Origin: Haematococcus lacustris | Lineage: Eukaryota; Chlorophyta; Chlorophyceae; Chlamydomonadales; Haematococcaceae | Length of the DNA: 64,000 nucleotides | Assembly: GCA_030144725.1 (NCBI GenBank) | Contig: JASKMD010000031.1 | Location: forward strand, 9,025,823 to 9,089,822 | Direction of reading: 5' to 3' | Shown here: positions 10,489-19,832 of the stretch, piece after piece | Layout of the letters: the number at the start of each line of letters is the position of its first letter | Position numbering within the stretch: the stretch's first letter is position 1 | Translations under genes and position numbers: made by a program | The notes under the pieces: model-generated | Told to the model about the DNA's origin: nothing | Seen by the model: only the letters and a program-made list of their open reading frames with translations | Database searches by the model: none

Positions 10489-10727
10489 CAATCAAGTCTC
10501 CCGGTAAAAGTTCCCCCTGTACGGGGGAAGTTTGTTGGCTGTAGATGGGGGAAGTTTTAAATTGCCCATCCGCGCTACTGGACAAGCACGAGCCACTAGC
10601 AACCCATACTACAGCTTGCTGGGCTCCTCTGCATGCTTTGACGCGCAACCTTGACGGCCCAGAGGTGGTTAGGGGCGGGCGGTTACTGCCCAGCAAACGC
10701 AGCCCAACACCCTCCTGATGGACCGTT
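10489..10727 (+). repeat. Left terminal inverted repeat of the KDZ transposon
   Basis: 239 bp, reverse complement of 16420-16658 except at two positions near 10562-10575. Its inner edge carries an ATG (10718-10720) in the same place where the right TIR carries the transposase start codon. It therefore probably contains the promoter for the plus-strand gene, as TIRs do in other long-TIR elements (inference). Confidence 0.9.
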
Positions 10728-10959
10728 GTTGTGACCGTGCCCAGGAGCGGCTCCTGCCTAGGAGCGGTTATTGCAATCGTTGATGAACGGCCGCAGCGAT
10801 GCCGACCCAATTCCGTCCCCTAACACCAGCCAACCCACGGCCGAACCTGGCGGGACCAACGGCATACACTGACCGAAACCAAGGGCGCGACAAGTGCGCC
10901 CATCGTCAGCATGTTGAAGTGGAGGCAGTGGTCTTCAGTAACTTGCGCAACATTGGCAG

Positions 10960-12312
10960 CACAAAGCTGGACCTAGGCGGTGGTTTGCTTGCTGCTCTTG
11001 TGGAGAATGCGGGGAGTGCGGAGGATACTGCCTGTGCAGCCTGTGCAGCCTGACAGACTCCCAACGGCCAGACCTCAGAGTAGCTGCCGGTCAGGCCATC
11101 ATTGATTGCTTTAAAGCCTTCATACTCGAGCACAACATCAAGAAGCGAGAAGTGACAGTGACGGTACAGCATGCAAAGGCAGCAGGCAAAGGCAGGGCAC
11201 CAAGACGCAAGCCTGCGCAAGAGGGTGTGTAGGAGCATGTACCACCACTGCGGCAGGCGCGTGTGGGCACCGGGCCAACCACCCGTGATGTGTTGGGCGG
11301 TCCGCAGATGTCAGCCATCAGCCCTGAGACGTTAGACGTCAACGAAGACCCTTCATGTAAGTCAGTGTGCGCATGCTGTCTGCCGCCAGCTGACAGTGTG
11401 CATGCCTATGTGCATATGCCTGCGACTATCCAACACTCGCATCTGTACCAACCTGCATCATCTTGGCAGCCGGGCTTTCTCCCCCTTGTGCAAAAGCATA
11501 GTCATTGCTTGCTTGCTTGCCTATGGCATCAAGGAAGCAGCTTGCCCTGCCTGCCTGGTCACAGATGGGATAATGTCTCCGCTGGAGGGCAACATATGGC
11601 AGCTGGGGGGCATCCCATCCCCTTGCCAAGGTATGCCTTGCAATAGTGCTAGTGTTGTTGCGCTGATGCTATTGTTGTTGATGACACAGGGTTACTTGTT
11701 GCAATTGCTGTGTCTAATCCTTGGAAGCGACCAGCTATCTTGCATGATCATGGTTTGCATGACTATTGGCTTGCATGATCTTGAATCTGATCTTTGCATG
11801 ACTGCTGGCTGCATGACTGTGTGTGATTTGATGCTTGTGTGCATACAGTTGTCTCCCCCCTGTGCACCTCACTTTGCAGCCCACGCCCCAGCCCAGCTCA
11901 GCAACCATCTGTCAAAAGGATTGGTGAGCTATCTCAGATGCTATCCAGCCAGCAAGTTAGTCCACAGCTAGGAAGTCCGCTCAGGCCTAGCCATTGTAGC
12001 AATGGTTTTGCTATTGTTGCTGCAGCTGTTGGCGGTGGGGACAGTCGCACACACGCGGCTGTCGTGGAATCCAATCTCCCTTTTGCTGGCGACCCCTGTG
12101 CCGCAGCTGGCAGGCGAGGCAGCTACAGACCTGCCGCTAACGGGGGGGCCCACCCTAATGCAACTGCTCAACACGGATTAAACCTCTATGCCGCAGCTGG
12201 TGGGGAGGGCAGCCGCAGGCTTGCTGCTGGCGAGGGGGCCACCCCTAGTGCAACTGGCGCCGGGGGGGCCAAGCTCTGTGCCGCAGCTGTAGTGCTGGGG
12301 AGGCAGCTGTAG
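10960..12312 (+). CDS. Cys-rich companion protein of the KDZ transposon
   Basis: Exons 10960-11356, 11538-11630 and 11849-12312 join with consistent phase (1, 1) and good GT-AG borders; the 5' exon may start nearer the TIR (ATG at 10718 or 10799). Early residues read RRWFACCSCGECGECGGYC then CLCSLC, a dense cysteine cluster like the CxC clusters described with KDZ transposases, probably zinc-binding. Next come DLRVAAGQAIIDCFKAFI and a basic KRE/KGRAPRRKPA stretch. A TAG at 11230-11232 lies in frame inside the exon and coding character continues past it, so the copy has a premature stop or the TAG is read through. The last exon has a Ser/Gln-rich start (GELSQMLSSQQVSPQLG) and imperfect 35-residue Ala/Gly-rich repeats. 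No enzyme motif seen. Confidence 0.45.
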
Positions 12313-12404
12313 TGCCCCTACGCAACAAGGTGCACCCAGTCACCCGCCCACCCACCCATTTGCATTTTGGTGTTGTTGTCATGCCTTTGGTGTTGTTGTC
12401 ATGC

Positions 12405-12830
12405 CACCCCATCCCAGCCCCGCCCCACCTCCTCCCAGCCTTGCGTTGCCCCTTCCCACCCTGCCCTGCCCTGCCTAGCCCTGCCCCACCCCCTCCGAGC
12501 CCCACCCCACCCCCTCCCAGCCCCACCCCACCCCCTCCCAGCCCCACCCCACCCCCTCCCAGCCCTGCCCCACGCCATCCCTGCCTTGCATTGCCCCTCC
12601 CCTCCCTGCCCAGCCCTGCCCCACCCCCTTCCATCTTTGCGTTGCCCCTCCCCTCCCTGCCCAGCCCTGCCCCACCCCCTTCCATCCTTGCGTTGCCCCT
12701 CCCCTCCCTGCCCAGCCCTGCCCCACCCCCTCCCAGCCCCACCCCATCCCAGCCCCGCCCCACCCCATCCCAGCCCTGCCCCACCCCCTCCCAGCCCTGC
12801 CCAACCCTGCCCTGCCCTGCCTGTAGGTGT
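12405..12830. repeat. C-rich minisatellite (CCCAGCCCTGCCCCACCCCCT-like units)
   Basis: About 420 bp of imperfect tandem units built from CCCTGCCCAGCC, CCCCACCCCCT and TTGCGTTGCCCC. A longer unit of about 63 bp (CCTTGCGTTGCCCCTCCCCT...) repeats at 12586, 12637 and 12687. Long ORFs here are composition artefacts. Confidence 0.85.
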
Positions 12831-13257
12831 GTGGCGGTGCATGCTGCAGGTAGCAGCAGGCTGCAGGTGTGCTGCAGTGCATGAGCAGCAGCAGCAGGCT
12901 GCAGTGCATGTGTTTTAGTGCATGAGCAGTAGCAGCAGCAGGTTGTAGGTGTGTTGCGGTGCATGATCAGCAGCAAGAGCAGCAGGGTGTAGTGCATGAG
13001 CAGTGCATGGACAGCAGCAGCAGGATGTAGGTGTGTATGTGAGTGATGTAGGTGTGCAGTCTTGTATTAGCAATCAGCAGCAACTTTGAGCCCATCTGAG
13101 AAGAATGTTGTATGGTACAAAAGCTTTCAAGAAGCTGTCCTGAGCTTCCGTTCAGTTCCATGCCACACAACGTGATTTGTAAGCTGTGAATGGTCAAGAT
13201 GTAATGAAGAAAACGGTGGTGGTCATTAGCCGTGTATCCTCTTCTCAAATGATACCT

Positions 13258-13613
13258 ACGCCCCTTGTATGGACACCACCACTACGCGGTGATGCGCTAA
13301 GGCCGCAAACGTGGTAGCCACCTGCTACATATCCCCTCTGCATGTATGCATCACGGTCATGCGTAGCAAGTGCAGGCCTGGCAGTGATCCACACCCAATG
13401 TGTCACAGCTAGCCTGACTACGGATGGTACCTATAGTGGAGGCTCACCAGATCCAGCCACATGCTAGGGTGTGGTGCGCCACATGCCCCTTGTATGGACA
13501 ACACCACCACGCGGTGATGCGCTAATGCTGCAAACGTGGTAGCCACCTGCTACATACCCCCTTTGCATGTATGCATCACGGTAATGCTTAGCAAGTGCAG
13601 GCCTGGCAGTGAT
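13258..13613. repeat. Direct pair of about 125-bp repeats
   Basis: The block starting CCCCTTGTATGGACA at 13260 and at 13491 is repeated with few changes, through GCGGTGATGCGCTAA, a CACCTGCTACATA segment and GCAAGTGCAGGCCTGGCAG, spaced about 231 bp. It contains no coding frame. Confidence 0.75.
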
Positions 13614-14127
13614 AGGTTAGGATGGGCTGGGCTGGACTAGCTAGGGATGGGATGGGATGGCTAGGGATGGGATGGGATGGCCTAGCAGTGATAGGTTAGG
13701 ATGGGCTGAGCTAGCTAGAAATCAAGCTTAGGAGGCAAGGCGGTGCTAACAGTGTTTAGGCTACAGGTTTTAAACTTGAGCGCGGCCATTCCTATTTGGC
13801 TTGGATAGCCTTGTCTATCCTTGTCTAGCCTATGTCTATCCTATGTCTAGCCTTGTCTAGTGTCAATAGAAAGCTACTACTCCAATTAGGAGCTAGGCAC
13901 CTAGGGATGCGGCTGGTTACATACATGGTATGTAGAGGTTGGGACCGGGTGTTTCTGGAATGAAGTCTAGATAGGTCAGCAGTGGTTGGATAGCATTACA
14001 TGACCACCATGTTACACGGATTTACAAGGGTGTTACATATGGTACAAGGGAATGATAAGTGCAAATGGTGCAGGTGCCGCCCATAGTGCAGCAGCTTGCC
14101 GTAGGGGGTTGCTGTTGAGGCCTCAGC

Positions 14128-16429
14128 TCATGGAGCTGGCTCACCCCTCACCATGGCCTGAAGCTGCTCCTCTGTCATGCTGACAGCTGCTGCATACTCA
14201 CCACTCCCTAGCGCCTGGTAGAGTGCTGCCTCTTTGAGAAGCTGAGCCTAAGATTTGCCTTGATGGCGTAGCTTGCTGCGCGCGTGCCTTGTCGCTCTGG
14301 CCCATATGGTCGCGTTGCAACCCCAGCTCATGCACATCGTTGGTGAGCTGCTCCACCTGGGTACGGTACCTACAACACACCGCACTGAACCAACTGTGCC
14401 ACACCTCACCCTGAACACTCTGCATACTCTGCACCCTTGCCATGCCACACACACCTTGTAATTTGACCTTCGACCAGGAGCACCAGGCCTCGTGCAATGA
14501 GAGGGCTCTCACCCTCAGCACTGCCAAGGTGCGTCTCCTTCTCAAGGGCATGTGCTGTCTCGAGCTCCATGCACTTCAACTTGGCAGCTGCCATGCGCTG
14601 CTCGTGGGGCCCTCGTACCCCCCTTAGCTGCAGCTGAGCCATGTTTGCTGACAGCGAGATGGAGGGCAGCCAGGTGGGTGCCTGACCCTTGCCGCTGGCC
14701 CACTGCGGCACCACAAAGCACCGAGCAATCCAATAGCATTAGCCAAGCCACAGTTGTGGCACGTTTGCTATTGACGTACCTTCCATGAATCTTCTGGCTG
14801 ACCATGTGACGTCTTATAGGGGTGAGGTGGCTGTCCTTAAAGGCAGCGATGGCTGCTGCCTCATGGCGCACAACCTACCTGGAACTGGCAGGCAAAGTCA
14901 ATGTAGAGATGCGACATGTGCAGCATGCCGCAGCACTGACGCAACAGCAGCGCCACGGCCAGGAGGTAGTACACAAACTGCTCCGCTGTGCGCATGTTGC
15001 AGTACAGCGCTAGTAGCGGCACGCCATGGCAGCACACAAAGCCAACCACACCATGCACTGCACAAGGCTGGCGGGCTGTTATGTTGCTGGTCTCAGGCCT
15101 GGAACAGGACAGCGAGGTTGAGCTGTCATGTGCCTCACTGTCCACGCCTGCCAATCTTGCTGCTACTACCGCTGCGTCTGCTCCAGCTCCTGGTGCCTCT
15201 GTTGTAGCTCTGGCCGCTGCAAATGCACCAGACAGACTGAGTTGCCCACTGCCATGCACCTGTTGCACTGCGCCCTCCAACCCTGAACGATCCAGGTAGG
15301 TATCTGTGTGCTGCTCTAGGTCACAGGTGGCCTTGGCCACACCGGCATAGCTGCTGGGCTTGTTGCAAGCATCGCCAGCAACACAATGCACGTAGCCATC
15401 TTGTGGCACACCTGCAGCATGCACACACACACACACGCACACACATACACACCCATTGCCGTATGATGATGATGATGATGATGATGACACACACAGCTTT
15501 CCTGCATGGCAGCAGATGCATGCGACCACTTACTTGGGACGAGCGCACAGATGGGACAGTCACCGAATGCTCCGCTGGGGAGTTGGGCCTGTAGATCCGA
15601 GCGCTGTTGCAACATGGATGGCAACTTGGCATGGAGAGGAGCCGGTCAGGCAAAGAATGCCTGGCTGAAGCTGTCTGTTCTGATCTGCTGAGGTGGGTAC
15701 AAGGCCAAAGGATGGTGTGCGGCGTTGAGGGCCTCCAGGAAGGCCACATGACAGCACACACAAACACACTTGTACGCATGGGTGGCGCATGGCGCAGTCT
15801 ACAGGTGACTAGCGATGGCTGACCTTCCATGGAGACACCACACCCTTGCATCCGGGCATAGGAGCGCAAAACTCTCACATCATGGCTGCTAGGCCAGCAG
15901 AAGAATGAGGGTTGGGACTGATCGACTGATTGCATGAAGCGCACTCATAGCAAGGGAGCATCAGCTTAAAGCGGTCCTGCATGCTGATGTACTCCACCTG
16001 CATCACCTAAAGTGGCTTAGGGGGGGGATCTTCTAGTCTAGTTGCCCCAGAGGCACAAGCATGGTGCTGCCAATCCTCGCTGATAGCTGTTTGAATAACT
16101 GACTGCAGGGCTGCCAAGCGCTCATGTGGCGCAGACTCCACATACTCCGAATTGGAACGGGCAGCGGCATCTGACCGCTCCCTGCGCTCCTGCCAAGGCA
16201 GAGAAGCTGCAGAACGCAGGTGCTGCTCCTGGTGCGGTTCCTCCTGCAGTTCGTCTGGCACTGCATCTGTGTCCGTCGCTACTTTTGGGTGTTGGGGGGG
16301 GGGGTGGCCTGTCCAATTGGCTCGCCGCTTATGCTGCGGCTCGGGCTGCGGCTCGGCCCCTGTGACCGCTCCCCTGGCAAGTCCCTTTTGGGCTGCGCGC
16401 TTGAGCTTATCGAAATGAGAACGGTCCAT
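14128..16429 (-). CDS. KDZ transposase (spliced)
   Basis: The start ATG (16429-16427) lies ten bases inside the right TIR; exon 1 reads MDRSHFDKLKRAAQKGL then a Gln/Glu/Arg-rich linker. Later exons give ISMQDRFKLMLPCYECASC (Cys-rich), VAFLEALNAAHHPLALYPPQ, FGDCPICA, VPQDGYVHCVAGDA (possible first catalytic Asp), then the most diagnostic block: VHGVVGFVCCHGVPLLALYC, NMRTAEQFVYYLLAVAL and LYIDFACQF, matching the KDZ core (G..CCHG, M...E..Y, YDiaCqf). A donor GTAGGT follows at about 14895. Further exons encode SISLSANMAQLQLRGVRGP, a long amphipathic helix, and YRTQVEQLTNDVHELG. The last exon 14128-14247 is 40 codons (AQLLKEAALYQALGSGEYAA) with a TGA stop. One intron holds ATC and GT microsatellites (15426-15488). 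The enzyme would cut and join transposon ends in the nucleus. An in-frame TGA near 15657 may reflect an unrecognised intron. Confidence 0.65.
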
Positions 16430-16658
16430 CAGGAGGGTGTTGGGCTGCGTTTGCTGGGCAGTAACCGCCCGCCCCTAACCACCTCTGGGCCGTCAAGGTT
16501 GCGCGTCAAAGCATGCAGAGGAGCCCAGCAAGCTGTAGTATGGGTTGCTAGTGGCTCGTGCTTGTCCAGTAGCGCGGTTGGGCAAGTTAAAACTTCCCCC
16601 ATCTACAGCCAACAAACTTCCCCCGTACAGGGGGAACTTTTACCGGGAGACTTGATTG
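16420..16658 (-). repeat. Right terminal inverted repeat of the KDZ transposon
   Basis: 239 bp, partner of 10489-10727. It contains the first codons of the transposase and presumably its promoter. The outer end reads CCGGGAGACTTGATTG before the GTAGACA target duplicate. Confidence 0.9.
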
Positions 16659-17071
16659 GTAGACACGCCGTTGAGTCAGGCCGACCCCTGGTAGTAGGAC
16701 GGCTGTAACTCTGCACTCGCTGCGCCAAAGTTTATGCTAGCTGGCTCAGAATGTAGCCAACCCAGTCAGCTACCTTTCACCCATCCAAAATAATTATCCA
16801 GTTAGTAGGCCGTGCAATGCAAAGCATCAAAGTTAGTAATTTGAATTTGAGCCGGTTCGGGGCATGCAGTCATCGCTGCGACCGCCCGCGCCGCTTAGGT
16901 TGCTCTACACGAGCATGCGCATCGGCAGGAGCAGTCGGATTGGAAAACGGTTGCGGGAATGTGGCACGAAGGCGGTTGGCAGGTGGTTGGGGGAGGTGGC
17001 CGGTACAGCCTTTGTTGCGCACTTTACAACCTGAGTTGGCGCTGGGGGGCTGTCTAACTAAGTCTCGTGGA
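16659..17071. other. Spacer right of the KDZ element
   Basis: No feature beyond the target duplicate GTAGACA (16659-16665). Short frames here do not resemble proteins. Confidence 0.5.
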
Positions 17072-17296
17072 TCACCGCTTGCGCTTGGCAGCTGTCTTGG
17101 GCAGCCCCAACTCAGAAGGTGTGGTACGCTTGCGTAGCGTGAAGCCAGGAGCCGGCGCTGCTGCACCTGGCTCACTACCTTGAGCCGGAGCAGCCTGCCC
17201 TTGGGTGGCGATTGCAGCTAGAGCCAGCTGATACATGTGCCGTAAATCAGGTGATGCAATAGGCCCCTGAGGCGACGCAATGGGGGATGCCAGCAT
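17072..17296 (-). CDS. Possible C-terminal exon of an unidentified protein
   Basis: The minus frame reads LRHMYQLALAAIATQGQAAP, then an Ala/Pro linker, FTLRKRTTPSELGLPKTAAK and RKR before a TGA stop. The basic end resembles a nuclear localisation signal. Upstream (higher coordinates) is G-rich minisatellite, so the rest of the gene, if any, is not visible. Weak call. Confidence 0.22.
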   Translation of the reverse strand: MLASPIASPQGPIASPDLRHMYQLALAAIATQGQAAPAQGSEPGAAAPAPGFTLRKRTTPSELGLPKTAAKRKR

Positions 17297-17329
17297 CTGC
17301 CCCTCTAGGGCCTGTGCCCCACGAGCTCC

Positions 17330-18060
17330 GGCCCTGCTGCTGGGGTGGCTGCTGTGGGGGGGGCTGTTGTGGGGCTGCTGTGTGGCTGCTGTGGGGGGGG
17401 CTGGGAGTGGGTGGGCTGGGAGGGGTTGGGCTGGGCTGGGAGTGGGTGGGCTGGCACTCCTACAATTTAGTCCCTGCGTTTGTCCCTGCGTTCTACCGAC
17501 CTTGTCCGATCGGGCTGAAATTTTGATAGATGGTAGTTTGCAGAAAATAAAACATTTCTTTCAGAAATAATATTTTGAAAAAATCAAAGGCGGCTGCGCT
17601 GTGGCCCTGGGGCGTAGGTGCAGGGATAAGTGCAGGGATAGGTTGCGGGCCACAGCGCAACAGCTGTTGGATTTTTCCAAATATTTTTCTTGAAAAATAT
17701 GTTTTATTTTTTGAAAACTGCCATCTATCAAATTTTCAGCCCGATCGGACAAGGTCGGTAGAACGCAGGGACAAACGCAGGGACTAAATTGTAGGAGTGG
17801 GGAGGGCTGGGCTGGGAGTGGGCTGGGGAGTGGTTGGGCTGGGCTGGGAGTGGGTGGGCTGGGAGTGGGTGGGCTGCTGTGGGGGGGGCTGTTGTGGGGC
17901 TGCTGTGGGGCTGCTGTGGGGGGGGCTGGGAGTGGGTGGGCTGGGAGGGGGAGGCTGGGAGGGGGTGGGTTGGAAGGGTTGGGCTGGGCTGGGAGTGGGT
18001 GGGCTGGGAGGGGTTGGGCTGGGAGGGGTTGGGCTGGGAGGGAATGGGTTGGGAGGGGTG
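17330..18060. repeat. GGGCTGGGAGTGGGT minisatellite, interrupted by a MITE
   Basis: G-rich units GGGCTGGGAGTGGGTGGGCT and GCTGTGGGGGGGGCT occupy 17330-17454 and 17800-18060. The foldback element 17455-17799 sits between the two halves and is flanked by GG on both sides, so it inserted into an existing array. Confidence 0.85.
17455..17799. mobile_element. Foldback MITE, copy 1, CACTA-like ends (345 bp)
   Basis: The outer arms are reverse complements starting CACTCCTACAATTTAGTCCC. Related to copy 2 at 23419-23657 (same CACTCCTACAA.TTA.TCCC ends and the segment TTTTGATAGATGGT). GG on both sides is consistent with the 2-bp duplication deduced from copy 2. The centre has an unrelated GC-rich insert (about 17586-17670). 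No ORF; CACTA/EnSpm relationship is inferred from the CACT ends. Confidence 0.75.
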
Positions 18061-18762
18061 GGCTCCTGCAATGAGGTGGGCTCCTGCAATGATGGGTGGA
18101 GGGGGGGCGGGCATGGTGGGTTGTTGCATGCCGTGGCCTAGAACCTGCCTAGTGAACATGATGTAACTTTGAAGCTGTCAAACTGAACGAGGCCTGGGCT
18201 GTTTGTTGTGCGGTTTGTTTCACTAGATGCGCCAATGGGTAAAGAAAAAACATTTCGTAGCCATTTTCTTGTGGGTGCAGCGGGTGCAACACAGTGGAGG
18301 ACACAATGGAGAAGGGGGGGGTATAAGCCGGTGATACCTTAGTGTGCGCCGACCCAAATGTGTTATTCGGCGGAAGCGAGTACGATTATATGTTTCATTT
18401 ACCCCGTCTAGGCGCCCTGCACGCCCGGCAGGCATCGTGATGGGTGTTGGCCGGACATTCCATTTGTGAAGAACCAGCTCACTACGCTAGGTAGATGGGG
18501 CCACAGCGATGCGGCTCACCGTGACCCGTCTCGCCGCTGTGAATTGTTCGCGGGCACATGTGGCAGTACGCGAGCAAAGACTCCAATGGCTAGCGTTGAT
18601 GGTCAGATTACACGGACTAAACCGTGGCTGCCAATGTGACAAACGCTATTGAAAACGATGCGGTATTCAGAGAGTAGTTGCATGAACATTACTAACCCCA
18701 TGTTGGGGCGGCCTGATGGACGGTGGAGGAGCGGCTCCATTCAATCATCCCCAGTAGAGATA
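18061..18762. other. Spacer; possibly the left end of an interrupted minus-strand gene
   Basis: No confident gene. Just right of it the Gypsy-1 target duplicate AGCAT begins. On the minus strand, coding from 29254-29453 would continue here as LISTGDD and stop at about 18740. A 70-codon minus frame at 18223-18435 is unconvincing. Confidence 0.3.
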
Positions 18763-18767
18763 AGCAT

Positions 18768-19127
18768 TGTTAGAGTATAGCCGGGGCAACAGTATACATG
18801 GCAGGCGGCGGAGGCCAGAATCTATTCCGACAGTGGTAGTGGCTGCTTAGTGGCTGTTGCTGATGCTTTCGTACTCTGGAAGTAGCGCGCTTCAGACATC
18901 GAGTCGCCAGGATCCATCCTTACATGTCTCTACATTCTTCTTAGTTCTCCAATCAGAGATCCCGAGTAGTCTGTTTCTAATCCCATCCTCCGCGAATCCT
19001 TCCTCCCCAATCCTGCCTGGCCTCAGCTTAAGTAAACCGAAAGTCACATCTCACGCATGCAAGGCTAAAAAGACTTGCAAGCGCATTCAAAGCCCATGCA
19101 TACCAGGTCTAAAGTTGAACTGTAACA
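18768..19127 (-). repeat. Gypsy-1 3' LTR
   Basis: 360 bp, begins and ends with the TG..CA inverted dinucleotides. Near-identical to 28894-29253; the differences seen are CAACAG/CAGCAG, CTTAAG/CTGAAG, CTAAAAAG/CTATAAAG and the final base. Confidence 0.9.
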
Positions 19128-19303
19128 CTCTCCCCCACTCCAAAAAGCTACGTCCCGGAGCTTCCAGTGTCTAGAAAAACAGTCATGCGATCACAGAGTA
19201 AGCGGGCAAGTGAAATGCAGACATGCACAGGCTACATGCAAACAAGCAATCATGCAGATCTCATGCAAGAGAGCACGAGCTAAAGGTCTCGATGTTGTCT
19301 CGC

Positions 19304-19602
19304 TGTAGCGTGCAGCCTTATAAGGGCGACGCTGGACCGTTTGAACCATGTGTAACACTGAGCCGGCCGCGAGGGCACCGAAGTGCGGGTACTGAAAGGG
19401 TCAGCCACAAGGCATTACCGTGAGAAGGCTAGGGCTTAGAACGGGGCCCCCTGGAATCGAACCAGTTGTCCTCACAGCTTACGCTGCTAGGCTTTACCTG
19501 CCAACTCACACTAATGCGGTGTGACCGATATCCTGTAGCTGCCTCGGGTTAACCGCGACCGCCCAGACGACACTAAGGGACTACGCGGAGCGCGCCCTTA
19601 CA
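19304..19602 (-). repeat. Gypsy-2 3' LTR
   Basis: 299 bp. Contains, on the minus strand, a tRNA T-arm-like sequence CTGGTTCGATTCCAG (19451-19465) that matches the Pol III B-box consensus GGTTCGANTCC. Confidence 0.9.
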
Positions 19603-19832
19603 TTCCTCCCCCCCAAGGGGATGCCCGTTCCGCCTCAGGTTAAACCCGAGACTCGCAAGACCTAGGTCTCACTGGGTAGCTACTGGGTACCATGAAGGTA
19701 GAGCCAGGTCAAAGCTGGGTGTGGTCAGAGACCAACTGTAATAGGGGAATTGTAACATATAACCATAGGCTTTGTCAGCATAGAGAAGAGAGCGCCTTAG
19801 TGCAGCAGCGCGGCAGCATGCATGCAAGGGAC

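Larger units (their letters stand above)
12313..14127. other. Non-coding centre of the KDZ transposon
   Basis: This 1.8-kb stretch separates the two convergent genes of the element. It holds a C-rich minisatellite (12405-12830), a CAG-rich stretch (12840-13030), a tandem pair of 125-bp repeats (13258 and 13490), and short GGGATGGGAT and TAGCCTTGTCTA repeats (13620-13860). No coding frame is supported. Confidence 0.6.
10489..16658. mobile_element. KDZ (Kyakuja-Dileera-Zisupton) DNA transposon, 6170 bp, with 239-bp TIRs
   Basis: Terminal inverted repeats span 10489-10727 and 16420-16658, both 239 bp, with only two visible mismatches, and begin CAATCAAGTCTCCCGG. A 7-bp duplication GTAGACA flanks them (10482-10488 and 16659-16665). 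Two genes point inward: a spliced KDZ transposase on the minus strand (14128-16429) and a Cys-rich plus-strand gene (about 10960-12312). Near-identical TIRs and target duplicates indicate a recent insertion. KDZ transposases are known from fungi, chlorophytes and animals. The middle (12.3-14.1 kb) is minisatellite and spacer. Confidence 0.8.

Noticed and set aside
12245..12997. Long Gly- or Pro-rich frames over the C-rich minisatellite
   Set aside because: Composition artefact with overlapping open frames on both strands; no splice or domain support.
14861..15529. Membrane protein suggested by hydrophobic runs (YYLLAVALLL)
   Set aside because: The same stretch matches the KDZ core with its CCHG and DFACQF motifs; the hydrophobicity belongs to a buried helix of that domain.
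10489..16658. TET/JBP dioxygenase passenger in the KDZ element
   Set aside because: Such genes accompany KDZ elements in some fungi, but no HxD...H iron-binding pattern or related sequence was found in either gene here.
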